NCBI GenBank assembly: GCA_045804965.1
Contig: JBJMMD010000041.1
Coordinates: 74,664-138,663, forward strand
Reading direction: 5' to 3'
Source of the DNA: CAVTUU01 sp045804965
GTDB lineage: Bacteria; Chloroflexota; Chloroflexia; Thermomicrobiales; UBA6265
DNA: 64,000 nucleotides
Shown: in pieces, positions 35,299 through 43,623 of the stretch
Position numbering within the stretch: the first letter of the stretch is position 1
How the letters are laid out: each line of letters begins with the position of its first letter
Made by a program: the position numbers and the translations under genes
Notes under the pieces: model-generated
What the model was told of the DNA's origin: nothing
The model's input: the letters and a program-made list of their open reading frames with translations, nothing else
Database searches by the model: none

Positions 35299-36285
35299 GT
35301 GGGCATTCTTGGGTATGCAGCTTCATTCGAGCAATTTCACCCCACCGATCTGCTGAACTACAGCAAACAGGCGGAGAAAGCAGGGTTTCGCGCGGTCATG
35401 GCGTCGGATCACTTCCATCCCTGGGTGCCATCACAGGGACAGTCGGCGTTCGTGTGGGCGTGGATGGGCGCGCTCGGGGCGCAAACGAATCTGCGCTTCG
35501 GCACCGGCGTAACCCCGCCCGGTTACCGTTACCACCCGGCGGTGATCGCCCAGGCCGCCGCCACGCTGGAAGCGATGTTTCCGGGCCGGTTCTATCTCGG
35601 ACTCGGCGCGGGCGAGGCGTTGAACGAGCACATCATCGGCGACTACTGGCCGGAAGCGGCGGTCCGACTCGAGCGCCTAATGGAAGCAATCGAGATCATC
35701 CAGGCACTCTTCACCGGCAAGGTAATCAAGCACCGCGGCATCCATTTCAACGTCGAAAGCGCGAAGCTCTATACGCTGCCGGACGCGCCTCCGCCGATCT
35801 ACGTCGCAACCTCGGGACCGATCATGGCCCAGCGCACGGGAAAATTCACCGACGGGATGATCACCGTTGGCGCCGCCGACGAGAAAATCCAAGGGCTCCT
35901 CGAGCGGTACGAACGCGGAGCGAGAGAGGCGGGCAAAGACCCGGCGTCCATGCCGCGTATCCTGCAAGTCAAGGTCTCGTTTGCCGAATCGGAAGAACTA
36001 GCGATCGAGTACGCGATGAAGGAATGGCCAAACGGCGGCATGAACTTCCCGAAGGCCGATATCCGTAATCCCGAAGACTTTGAGGCGATGTCGAAACTGG
36101 TGCGCCCGGAGAACTACAAAAACCGCGTTCTCACTACGCCGGACCTCGCCCAGCACGTCGCCTACATCCAGCACTTCATCGATCTCGGTTTCGACGAGAT
36201 CTACGTCCACAACGTCGGTCGCAACCAGGACGCCTTCATCGACGCGTACGGCAAAGAGGTCGTGCCCAAGTTGAATTGGGCGTAG
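35299..36285 (+). CDS. LLM-class F420-dependent oxidoreductase
   Basis: A 328-residue TIM-barrel enzyme of the luciferase-like superfamily. FEQFHPTDLLNYSKQAEKAGF, MASDHFHPWVPSQGQSAFVW, GTGVTPPGYRYHPAVIAQAA and FYLGLGAGEALNEHI are typical of the F420-dependent glucose-6-phosphate dehydrogenase-like group, so an F420 hydride-transfer role is probable. GTG 35299 is chosen because GAAGGG lies just upstream and the match begins at VGILGYA; the longer frame runs into cofE. It follows cofE by 16 bases and is surely in the same operon. True substrate unknown. Confidence 0.9.
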   Translation: MGILGYAASFEQFHPTDLLNYSKQAEKAGFRAVMASDHFHPWVPSQGQSAFVWAWMGALGAQTNLRFGTGVTPPGYRYHPAVIAQAAATLEAMFPGRFYLGLGAGEALNEHIIGDYWPEAAVRLERLMEAIEIIQALFTGKVIKHRGIHFNVESAKLYTLPDAPPPIYVATSGPIMAQRTGKFTDGMITVGAADEKIQGLLERYERGAREAGKDPASMPRILQVKVSFAESEELAIEYAMKEWPNGGMNFPKADIRNPEDFEAMSKLVRPENYKNRVLTTPDLAQHVAYIQHFIDLGFDEIYVHNVGRNQDAFIDAYGKEVVPKLNWA

Positions 36286-36899
36286 TTTCGTGAAGATTTC
36301 CTAAGTTGAAGACGTAGGGTTCACACGTGAAATCCTCTCCGAAACCAAGCGCGAATGTCCGTAGCTCTTGCGCGGACATCTCAATTCAGCATCAGGGTTT
36401 GAACTGGTTGAACATACGGCATTTCGACGCGGGCATAGTCAGTTGGCAACCGGCGCCAAAGTCGCCGCCTTTCACCAGGATGAGCGCAGCGAATTAGGGG
36501 AGGAAATAATCCCAGGTCGCGAATCTTTCAGTTCAGACTCGTCCGGTCGGAATTAGCAACATGACGCCTGCGAGTTTTCCCTACTGCCAAGTGCATCGCA
36601 ATCAATTGAGAAGGGGTTCCGAATACCGGACTATAGACGCGAACGGGCGTGCGGTCTTGACGGCGCAGATGCCCAACGCTACAGTTTGGGAAGCACAGCC
36701 TTCGGGGTTTGGGTGAGGCCGCGCGTTATGACGGCCAAGTCCCGACCGGCGGTAGAGCCCGCGAGCGAGTGGCGAGTCCACGAGCACGATCCGGTGAAAT
36801 TCCGGGGCCGACGGTAGAGTCCGGATGGGAGAAGGCGCGGTGCGAGACAAGCCGAAGCTTGTCTCGCGTTGCATTCCCTTTTTCCGAAAATGCTGAACC

Positions 36900-36927
36900 A
36901 CCCGAGGGCGAAAGCTCCCGGGTTTTT
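36900..36927 (+). terminator. Rho-independent-type terminator
   Basis: Stem ACCCGAGGGC/GCTCCCGGGT closed by GAAA, with one A-C mismatch and one G-T pair, followed by five T. It is 615 bases after the LLM oxidoreductase stop and might end that operon or a small RNA; relation to a transcript is uncertain. Confidence 0.5.
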
Positions 36928-36948
36928 GCTGTGCCGAGGTCCGGAGAC

Positions 36949-36998
36949 ACCGGGGCTCAAAGTCCCGGGCTACAACTCGACGAAGCCCTTCCAGGGCT
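36949..36998. repeat. Diverged copy of the RAYT-associated repeat
   Basis: ACCGGGGCTCAAAGTCCCGG palindrome, then GGCTACAACTCGACGAAGCC and CTTCCAGGG. Same arrangement as the repeats at 25010 and 26134: a GGGGCT..CCC palindrome, a short linker ending ACGAAGCC and a second palindrome. Confidence 0.5.
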
Positions 36999-37019
36999 GA
37001 CGAGAGAGGTCGATGGTTC

Positions 37020-37130
37020 GTTCTCCGTAGCGGTGCACGGTTGTGCGCTTCCTGGTGAGAACGTGAGTCGCTAATTGCCAAGAGGTTCGAATTCACTCTA
37101 AGGCGCACGCTGTGTGCCGCTACGGAGAAC
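37020..37130. repeat. 14-bp perfect inverted repeats, 111-base unit
   Basis: GTTCTCCGTAGCGG (37020-37033) is matched by CCGCTACGGAGAAC (37117-37130), and AACGGAGAAC follows directly. The size and sharp ends recall a tiny MITE or a long-range hairpin. It ends 28 bases before the permease start at 37159. Confidence 0.5.
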
Positions 37131-37158
37131 AACGGAGAACAGTCGAGGGACTGCAAGC

Positions 37159-38097
37159 GTGATCAGTTTTTTGGCCAGGCGGATCGCCTACGCGGTTGCC
37201 GTGTTGTACGCGGCGACGAGCTTGGTGTTTGGCCTCATTTTCTTGGCAGGCGATCCGCTGGCCGGGTTGATCCCGCCAGGCGCGACGCCAGAGCAACAAG
37301 CGGTGATCCGGCATCGGTTCGCCCTTGACCGCCCGGTCGTCGTGCAATACGGCCGTTTCGTCGAGCACGCGGCACGGGGCGATTTCGGCGAGTCATGGCG
37401 ACGGCGACAACCGGCCATGGACGCGGTCCTCTCGCAACTGCCAGCGACGTTGATGCTGACAGCCGCGGCGATGGCGCTTGCGTTGGTGATTGGACTGCCG
37501 CTGGGGATTGTGGCCGGCACGCGTCCGGGCGGTTGGCGCGACGCGGGGGTGACCGGGTTTGCCCTGTTCGGTCAAGCGATTCCCGGTTTTTGGCTCGGCA
37601 CGGTATTGATTCTCATCTTTGCGGTTCATTGGCAGTGGCTTCCGTCGTCGGGTAACGATAGTTTCTCATCGCTGATTCTGCCCGCGCTTGCGCTCGCGGC
37701 GTTCCCGGCAGCGACCATCGCTCGTCTTCTGCGCTCCTCGCTGATCGATACCATGAACCAGGACTACATCCGGACCGCCCGGGGTAAGGGCTTACCAAAC
37801 AAGGTCGTCATCCTGGTGCACGCGGTGCGCAACGCGACTTTGCCAGTATTGGCCTTCGCGGGTTTGCAGATCAGTTTCTTGCTTGGAGGCGCGGTCATCA
37901 TCGAGTCGGTCTTCGCGTATCCGGGTGTTGGCCGCCTTGCCTTGCAGGCCGTCAATGACCGCGACATCCCGGTGATCGAAGCGTTTGTCGTGGTCCTGGC
38001 GACGCTGATCGTCGTCACCAACTTCGTCATCGACGCGATTGCGGTTGCGGTCGATCCGCGCCTTCGCTCAAGCGCTCCCGTGAGGAGCTCAAGGTGA
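37159..38097 (+). CDS. ABC transporter permease, OppB/DppB type
   Basis: A 312-residue permease. Helix 1 (about 9-29, VAVLYAATSLVFGLIFLAG), a typical PEQQAVIRHRFALDRPVVVQ loop, and permease-domain EAA loop IRTARGKGLPNKVVILVHAV. GTG 37159 is favoured over an earlier ATG (37114) that lies in the repeat. Its end overlaps the next start by four bases (GTGA), so OppB and OppC are translationally coupled. Confidence 0.92.
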   Translation: MISFLARRIAYAVAVLYAATSLVFGLIFLAGDPLAGLIPPGATPEQQAVIRHRFALDRPVVVQYGRFVEHAARGDFGESWRRRQPAMDAVLSQLPATLMLTAAAMALALVIGLPLGIVAGTRPGGWRDAGVTGFALFGQAIPGFWLGTVLILIFAVHWQWLPSSGNDSFSSLILPALALAAFPAATIARLLRSSLIDTMNQDYIRTARGKGLPNKVVILVHAVRNATLPVLAFAGLQISFLLGGAVIIESVFAYPGVGRLALQAVNDRDIPVIEAFVVVLATLIVVTNFVIDAIAVAVDPRLRSSAPVRSSR

Positions 38098-39032
38098 CGG
38101 CGGAGCAAGTCCGGAAGCAGCCGGTGGCGCCCTACCTGCAGTCGCCCTCGCGCCCGCTCGCGGACCGCGAACCGCGCCGGCGAAGAATCGTGTGGTCACC
38201 TGCCGGCGTCATCGGGGTTGGGCTCGTGTTCCTGCTCGTCCTCGTCGCGGTGCTTGGGCCGGTGGTGATTTCGGCTGATCCGGGCAAGCAAGATCTGCTC
38301 GACCGGCTGGCGGAGCCTTACCTGTTTGGGGGAAGAGCTAATCATTTGCTCGGCACAGACGGACTCGGCCGCGATCTCTTCGCGCGGGTCGTGGCTGGCG
38401 CCCGCGTTTCGTTGATTGTCGGCGTCGTCGCCACACTTGTCGCCGGGGTGATTGGTGTCGCGCTCGGCCTGATCGCTGGCTATATGGGTGGCGCTGTCGA
38501 TGCGGCCGTGAGCTTCCTCGTCGACGTGCAGTTGACGCTCCCGTTCGTGGTAGTTGGGATCGCGGTCGTGGCGGTCCTTGGCAACAGCTTGAACAATGTC
38601 ATCCTCGTGCTCGCGATCACGGGTTGGGTCGCCTACGCCCGCATTGTCCGCTTGCAAACTCGATCACTGCGCAACGCCCCGTTTATCGACGCGGCGCGCG
38701 CGATCGGCGTTGGTCCTGGCCGCGTGATCTGGCGGCACATGCTGCCGAACATCGCGGGACCGATCATCGTCATTGCAAGCCAGCAGGTGGCGGCGATGAT
38801 CCTCTACGAAGCGGCCCTCAGTTATCTCGGACTCGGCGTGCCATCGAGTCGCATTACCTGGGGTGGGATGATCGCGGACGGTCGCCAAACGATGCTGACG
38901 GCCTGGTGGGTGTCGACTATTCCTGGGCTCGCGATCGCGCTCACCGTACTTGGTTTCAACCTCTTAGGCGATTGGCTGCGCGACCGGTTCGATCCGGTCA
39001 CGCGGTCGCGACGAAGCTGGGCTCGATTTTGA
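38094..39032 (+). CDS. ABC transporter permease, OppC/DppC type
   Basis: A 312-residue permease with GTG start. Helix 1 (about 39-58, GLVFLLVLVAVLGPVV), GTDGLGRDLFARVVAGARVS, and EAA loop DAARAIGVGPGRVIWRHMLP are typical of OppC/DppC. Cotranscribed with the upstream OppB and downstream binding protein. Confidence 0.92.
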   Translation: MTAEQVRKQPVAPYLQSPSRPLADREPRRRRIVWSPAGVIGVGLVFLLVLVAVLGPVVISADPGKQDLLDRLAEPYLFGGRANHLLGTDGLGRDLFARVVAGARVSLIVGVVATLVAGVIGVALGLIAGYMGGAVDAAVSFLVDVQLTLPFVVVGIAVVAVLGNSLNNVILVLAITGWVAYARIVRLQTRSLRNAPFIDAARAIGVGPGRVIWRHMLPNIAGPIIVIASQQVAAMILYEAALSYLGLGVPSSRITWGGMIADGRQTMLTAWWVSTIPGLAIALTVLGFNLLGDWLRDRFDPVTRSRRSWARF

Positions 39033-39082
39033 GAAATCTCAGCCCATTGCGTTGTCTAGGTAGGAAAAAGGAGACGAGAACC

Positions 39083-40651
39083 GTGCATCTATTAGAACGA
39101 AGTCAAGAGATTGTTCCCGAGATTGGATCACGTACAATCAATCGCCGCTCGTTGCTCGGAATGGTGGGCGCGGCCGGCTTCACCATCGCCACGCGCGGTC
39201 TGACGAAATCGGCGCTCGCTCAGGCTGACGCGGGGCAGATCGACGAACTGGTGATCGATCTGCCGTCGGAGCTACCCAGTCTCGATCCGGCCCTCGTCTA
39301 TGACATCGACGGTTGGTCGATCATCCACTCGATCTATGACTCGGTCCTCCAGTATCAGCCCAATGGCGAGATCGAGCTGCTGCTCGCCAAGTCGCTGACG
39401 CAATCCGACCCCCTGACTTGGGAAATCGAGCTCGTGCCGGATGTGAAGTTCCACAATGGCGAGCCATTGACATCGCAGGCGGTGACGTTCGCGATTGCCC
39501 ATCTGGTCGACGACAAAACCGCCTCCCAAGTCGGCGGCAATTTCAAAATCATCGAACGTGTCGAGGAAATCGACGAGCTGAAAGCGCGCTTGCATCTCTC
39601 CGCGCCGGCCCCGTGGTTGCCATCGATGATGGCGGCCTGGTTGACGCTGCTTCCGCCCGACTACGCTGCCGCGAACGATTTCGCGGCGACGCCGGTTGGC
39701 ACCGGTCCGTACAAATTCGTGGAGTACGCCCAGGGCGATCATCTGGCGCTGGAAGCGAACCCAGACTACTTCCAGTCAAGTCCGAAGGGGCAGCCGATAG
39801 CCAAGAAAGTGACGTTCCGCTTCGTGCCGGAGGCGATCACGCGGGTGGCAGATCTCCTCTCAGGGTCTGCGGGGATCATCCGCACTGACCCCGGAAATGG
39901 CGAGCTACTTGAACAACAAGGCCTGGCGTCCGTGGTCGCTGAGCCCGTTTCAGGGTCTTCGTTCATTCGGATCGCGACGGACGCTGAGCCGTTTCGCGAC
40001 GCTCGAGTACGGCAGGCGTTGAATTTTGCGGTTGATGTTGACACGATCATCCACGCACTGTTCTACGGTCATGGAAGCCATCTGGCAAGCCTGTTTGTAG
40101 AAGGGGGTTTAGGCTTCGATCCGAACCTGACTCCTTTCCCTCACGATCCAGAGAAGGCGAAATCGTTATTGGCCGAAGCGGGGTTCCCTACCGGTTTTTC
40201 AACCCAAATTGAGCACACCGTCGACGAGGGTATCGATGTGATCGAGGCAATTGTGGGTCAACTTGGCGCTGTTGGTATCAAGGCCGAACGGCAACCGCGC
40301 GACAAGGCGGCGTTCAATCAAAGCTGGAAAGATCCGAAGGCAGCGCCATTGAGGTTTGTCACCTGGCGGCCGTTGTTCGATCCATACACCCTGCTGAGCC
40401 TTGTCATTTCCAACCAAGGCTTTCTCTCGCGGTACAGCAGTGACACGGCCCAGCCGCTCATTGACGCCGGTGCAGTCGAGCCCGATCCGGCCAAGCGCGC
40501 GCAGACATACCAGCAGCTGGCGAAGGTGCTCCAAGATGATCCGGCGGCAATCTATCTCTATAACCTCACCGCACTCTACGGCACAGCAAAAGGCGTACCT
40601 GAGTGGACACAGCGTCCAGACGACTACATCATCCCCGCCAAGAGGCCCTGA
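39083..40651 (+). CDS. ABC transporter substrate-binding protein, family 5
   Basis: A 522-residue exported binding protein with leader NRRSLLGMVGAAGFTIATR (twin-arginine-like, about residues 20-40). Canonical order: ITWEIEL-type TWEIELVPDVKFHNGEPL, then VRQALNFAVDVDTIIHAL, HDPEKAKSLLAEAGF. GTG 39083 has AAAAGGAGA upstream and the frame is open far earlier only because it overlaps oppC. Third gene of the transport operon; followed after 28 bases by a PPOX-nitroreductase fusion. Confidence 0.92.
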   Translation: MHLLERSQEIVPEIGSRTINRRSLLGMVGAAGFTIATRGLTKSALAQADAGQIDELVIDLPSELPSLDPALVYDIDGWSIIHSIYDSVLQYQPNGEIELLLAKSLTQSDPLTWEIELVPDVKFHNGEPLTSQAVTFAIAHLVDDKTASQVGGNFKIIERVEEIDELKARLHLSAPAPWLPSMMAAWLTLLPPDYAAANDFAATPVGTGPYKFVEYAQGDHLALEANPDYFQSSPKGQPIAKKVTFRFVPEAITRVADLLSGSAGIIRTDPGNGELLEQQGLASVVAEPVSGSSFIRIATDAEPFRDARVRQALNFAVDVDTIIHALFYGHGSHLASLFVEGGLGFDPNLTPFPHDPEKAKSLLAEAGFPTGFSTQIEHTVDEGIDVIEAIVGQLGAVGIKAERQPRDKAAFNQSWKDPKAAPLRFVTWRPLFDPYTLLSLVISNQGFLSRYSSDTAQPLIDAGAVEPDPAKRAQTYQQLAKVLQDDPAAIYLYNLTALYGTAKGVPEWTQRPDDYIIPAKRP

Positions 40652-40679
40652 GGCGAGCAGCGCGTAGGATCTGGTGGCG

Positions 40680-41750
40680 ATGAGAGAACTGACAGATTGG
40701 GAGCGCGTGTTCGTGCAGGAACGGCGAGTCGCGCGCTTGTCGACCGTGTCCGCGGATGGGCGTCCCTCGGTAACGCCGATCTGTTTCGCGGTCATCGACG
40801 AAGGCGGCGAGCCGGTCGTCGTCACCGCGCTCGACGAGAAGCCGAAGTCGGTTGCGGTCGAACGCTTGGCGCGCGTGCGAAATATCCAGGCCAATCCAAA
40901 CGCTTCGCTTGTTGTTGATGACTACAACGAAGATTGGTCGATGCTCGCCTTTGTGCAACTCCACGGGCGAGCGGGGTTGATCAGCCCCGGCGAAAGCGGG
41001 CATTACGAGGCGATCACGGCACTGCGCTCGAAATACGCCCAGTACGCTCACATGGCGATCGACCAAAACCCGATCATTTGTATTTCGGAGTTGTCTGCTT
41101 CGTCATGGCGAAGTGGTCACGAGCAAGGAGGGCTGTTTTCGCGCCCAAGCGAGTTGACCTCAGTGATCCAGGGCCGGCGCTCGGTGCGGGCGTTTCAATC
41201 AACTCCTGTTGACCGCCGAATTGTCGAACAGGCAATTGCCGCGGCCGGGTGGGCGCCATCTCCGCACGGCAGCCAGCCGTGGCGATTCGCGGTCGTAGAA
41301 TCGCCGGCGAAGCGGAGCGCGCTCGCCGACGCGATGGCCGAAACCTGGCAAATGCAGCTCGAAATGGATGGTCAAGACGAAGCAATTGTACAGATTCGAC
41401 TTGCGAAAAGTCGCGAACGGCTCGAGACCGCGCCGATCCTTGTCATCCCCTGTCTCTATCTCGCGGATTTGGAGGCCTATCCTGAACCCGAGCGGCAGGC
41501 GGCGGAGCGGACAATGGCGATCCAGAGCTTCGGGGCCGCTGTCCAGAATCTGCTCCTCCATCTCTATTCGTCCGGGATTGACGCCGGCTGGATGTGTGCC
41601 CCGCTCTTTTGCCCAGAGGTCGTCCGAGACGCGCTCGGACTCGCGGAAGAACTGATCCCCCACGCGCTCATTCCGATTGGGTACGCGGCCAAAGATCCCG
41701 TTCGTCGCGACCGCCGCGCGCTTGACGAATTGATCGTTTCCTGGGCGTGA
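40680..41750 (+). CDS. PPOX-nitroreductase fusion protein
   Basis: A 356-residue two-domain protein. Residues about 1-135 are a PPOX/F420-type split barrel (RVFVQERRVARLSTVSADGR, then TALDEKPKS, RVRNIQANPNASLVVD and FVQLHGRA). Residues about 155-355 are a nitroreductase domain (VIQGRRSVRAFQSTPVDRRI, AAGWAPSPHGSQPWRFAVVE and FGAAVQNLLLHLYSSGIDAG). The C-terminal domain resembles the nitroreductase part of actinobacterial FbiB, which reduces dehydro-F420-0. With cofD-cofC-cofE 5 kb upstream, the fusion could supply this step, but it could equally be a general flavin/F420 reductase. Start may be GTG 40674. Confidence 0.85.
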   Translation: MRELTDWERVFVQERRVARLSTVSADGRPSVTPICFAVIDEGGEPVVVTALDEKPKSVAVERLARVRNIQANPNASLVVDDYNEDWSMLAFVQLHGRAGLISPGESGHYEAITALRSKYAQYAHMAIDQNPIICISELSASSWRSGHEQGGLFSRPSELTSVIQGRRSVRAFQSTPVDRRIVEQAIAAAGWAPSPHGSQPWRFAVVESPAKRSALADAMAETWQMQLEMDGQDEAIVQIRLAKSRERLETAPILVIPCLYLADLEAYPEPERQAAERTMAIQSFGAAVQNLLLHLYSSGIDAGWMCAPLFCPEVVRDALGLAEELIPHALIPIGYAAKDPVRRDRRALDELIVSWA

Positions 41751-41841
41751 CCACGCAACTCGAAAGCGTGCTTCGCGGTCAAGGCACGCGCACGAATCTT
41801 TCAACATGATTCATGGAGATCGGATCGACGGTTGCGACCAC

Positions 41842-42732
41842 CTAATCGGCCGTGCGGCCACCATCGATAAAGAGTGTTTGCCCTGTCACGAACCGGGCCG
41901 ATTCCGAAGAAAGGAACACAGCTGCCCCGACGATATCCTCTACCTTACCAAGCCGTCCCATCGGAATCGTCGCGATGAGCGCCTCGTGGGCGATCCGATC
42001 AGTGGTCAATTCGCTGATCAAAGGCGTCTCCGTGTACGCCGGCCCGATCGCGTTCACCGTTACTCCGGATGTTGCCCATTCGGTCGCGAGCGACTTCGTC
42101 ATGATCGCGATCCCGCCTTTTGACGCGGCGTAAGGTGCGTGGTGGGGGTGACCGAGCAGGCTCGAAACAGATCCGAGACTAAGAATGCGGCCGTACTTGC
42201 GGGCCAGCATCCCTTTGGCGGCCGCCTGAGTGACATAAAACACGCCCGAGAGATTGATGTCGATGATGCGCCGCCATTCTTCAGGCGTATAGTCGATCGC
42301 CGGTTTGCGGAAATTGATCCCTGCCGAGTTGACGAGGATGTCGATTTTGCCAAGTTCCTGCTCGATCGCGGCAATAACTGTGGCGACGTTCACCGGGTTA
42401 GCTACATCGATCGCGACCGCCATCGATCCGTCGATATTGGGGCGGGCGCAGGCTTGCGCCGCTCGCTTCGCCGCCTCGACATCGAGATCGGCAATCGCGA
42501 CGCGCGCCCCAAAGTCGGCAAGGGCCGATCCAATCCCGCTGCCGATACCACCACCCCCGCCGACGACGAGCGCAGTCTGACCCGTGAGATGAAACATGGC
42601 GCGAAACGCGCCGGGCGCGAATTGACCGGGAGGAGGTCCGATGCGGGGCATCGGCACTGATTCGCCATTTCCTCCGGAAGGTTGGGATTTGACGATTCGT
42701 AGCTGCGGGGGCGGTCCGTCACCCTCACTCAT
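41842..42732 (-). CDS. SDR-family oxidoreductase
   Basis: A 296-residue SDR. A roughly 48-residue N-terminal extension precedes the fold. Cofactor loop VGGGGGIGSGIG (about 57-68) has extra glycines, NSAG (about 136), active-site SVSS, YAASK, and C-terminal GQTLFIDGG are present. Catalytic Tyr and Lys are kept. Resembles gluconate 5-dehydrogenase/3-oxoacyl-reductase-like members. Convergent with the PPOX-nitroreductase gene; upstream are two small membrane protein genes on the same strand. Confidence 0.87.
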   Translation of the reverse strand: MSEGDGPPPQLRIVKSQPSGGNGESVPMPRIGPPPGQFAPGAFRAMFHLTGQTALVVGGGGGIGSGIGSALADFGARVAIADLDVEAAKRAAQACARPNIDGSMAVAIDVANPVNVATVIAAIEQELGKIDILVNSAGINFRKPAIDYTPEEWRRIIDINLSGVFYVTQAAAKGMLARKYGRILSLGSVSSLLGHPHHAPYAASKGGIAIMTKSLATEWATSGVTVNAIGPAYTETPLISELTTDRIAHEALIATIPMGRLGKVEDIVGAAVFLSSESARFVTGQTLFIDGGRTAD

Positions 42733-42763
42733 CGTGTGACCCGGCCTTCTGGCGATGCGAGCA

Positions 42764-43009
42764 TCAAAAGATCAGCCAGCCGGCGAGCAGGACAAGGGCA
42801 AGCAGAAAGAACACGACGCTCGCCGCGCCGAAGCTGAAGATGAAGGTTATGAGCAGGGCGATGACGAGGAGCACTCCACAGGCGATCAAATAGGTCTTTT
42901 GCGGTGGACTCAACCAACCATCATCTGCCAGATAGCTCGTCGAGGAATAGGCCGGGGGACGGATGTCGCTGCCGGAGATCACCTGTCGCGCCTGCCGGGC
43001 GCGCGCCAT
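42764..43009 (-). CDS. Small two-helix membrane protein, 81 residues
   Basis: Hydrophilic head (about residues 1-38) followed by two hydrophobic segments: TYLIACGVLLVIALLITFIF and VVFFLLALVLLAGWLIF, with only a short turn between. ATG 43009 reads MARARQARQVIS. The open frame extends further upstream with nonprotein-like codons. No family recognised; close to a similar small gene at 43111. Confidence 0.55.
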   Translation of the reverse strand: MARARQARQVISGSDIRPPAYSSTSYLADDGWLSPPQKTYLIACGVLLVIALLITFIFSFGAASVVFFLLALVLLAGWLIF

Positions 43010-43110
43010 CCGGTCGTCATCTGGCGCTTGCTTCACGGTCGTCCTCGCAGTCTGCGGTACCCTGCGATACCGGAATGTTCCCGAACTTGGCTGGCGCTGT
43101 GGGTGTCGCC

Positions 43111-43311
43111 CTAGGTGTCGTCGCGGGGAGCGGAACCAATTCCGGCGATATTCTGCCAAACATAGACCATTGCGACCTTGACCAGACCAGCCACGAGCAA
43201 CAACATGCCGGTGACCGTCCACATGGTGTTCAAATCGAACGCTTCCGAGACCACCACAGCCGCGAGTCCAGCGACAACCATCAAGATCGAAATAGGGCGG
43301 AGATAACGCAC
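43111..43311 (-). CDS. Small two-helix membrane protein, 66 residues
   Basis: Begins with GTG 43311 (VRYLRPISILMVVAGLAAVV), second hydrophobic segment WTVTGMLLLVAGLVKVAMVY and a short polar tail. AGGTG lies about ten bases upstream. The frame is open upstream, but only the last 66 codons look like protein. Orientation and neighbour (42764) suggest a two-gene unit of unknown role. Confidence 0.5.
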   Translation of the reverse strand: MRYLRPISILMVVAGLAAVVVSEAFDLNTMWTVTGMLLLVAGLVKVAMVYVWQNIAGIGSAPRDDT

Positions 43312-43623
43312 AGTGAATATGCACCTGGCTGAAGCGTCACGCGGGAACGGCGCGACGCGGAATGGATAGACCGCAAGCCGCGGCTTTAGTGTCCATCGTA
43401 GACGGTTCATCCGTTCGGCGCAAATGGCGATAGGACGAAGGGAAAATCGGGATTTCCGTGCGAGAACGCAGAACCGCGAACGCAGGCGTGTACCTACGAG
43501 ACCAGAGAGGCGCGCCGCCACCAGGCGGCTTGGGCCGACTGAGGATTTTTGGCCCGGTGCCCTTTGGGACTGATTGATTCCCGGGTGACTTCAACGACCC
43601 AACATGAGTTGCATGGTCGCTAC
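43312..43623. other. Intergenic region, no gene seen
   Basis: Between the minus-strand acyl-CoA ligase stop and the small membrane protein start. It contains a perfect hairpin GCCGCC-ACCA-GGCGGC (43514-43529). No credible coding frame. Confidence 0.4.

Larger units (their letters stand above)
36286..37019. other. Gene-free region with hairpins, terminator and repeat
   Basis: No credible gene. It holds a perfect hairpin GCGAGACAAGC-CGAA-GCTTGTCTCGC (36842-36867), a terminator-like hairpin at 36900-36923 followed by TTTTT, and a diverged RAYT-type repeat at 36949-36998 (CGGGGCTCAAAGTCCCGGGC, then ACGAAGCC). Nothing is seen in 36286-36800. Confidence 0.5.

Noticed and set aside
37081..37110. 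tRNA-like T-loop sequence GGTTCGAATTC
   Set aside because: No acceptor, D or anticodon arms fit upstream; it lies inside the inverted-repeat unit.
42764..43324. One 186-codon protein on the minus strand
   Set aside because: Only the last 81 codons look like protein; the first part overlaps the other small membrane gene in another frame.
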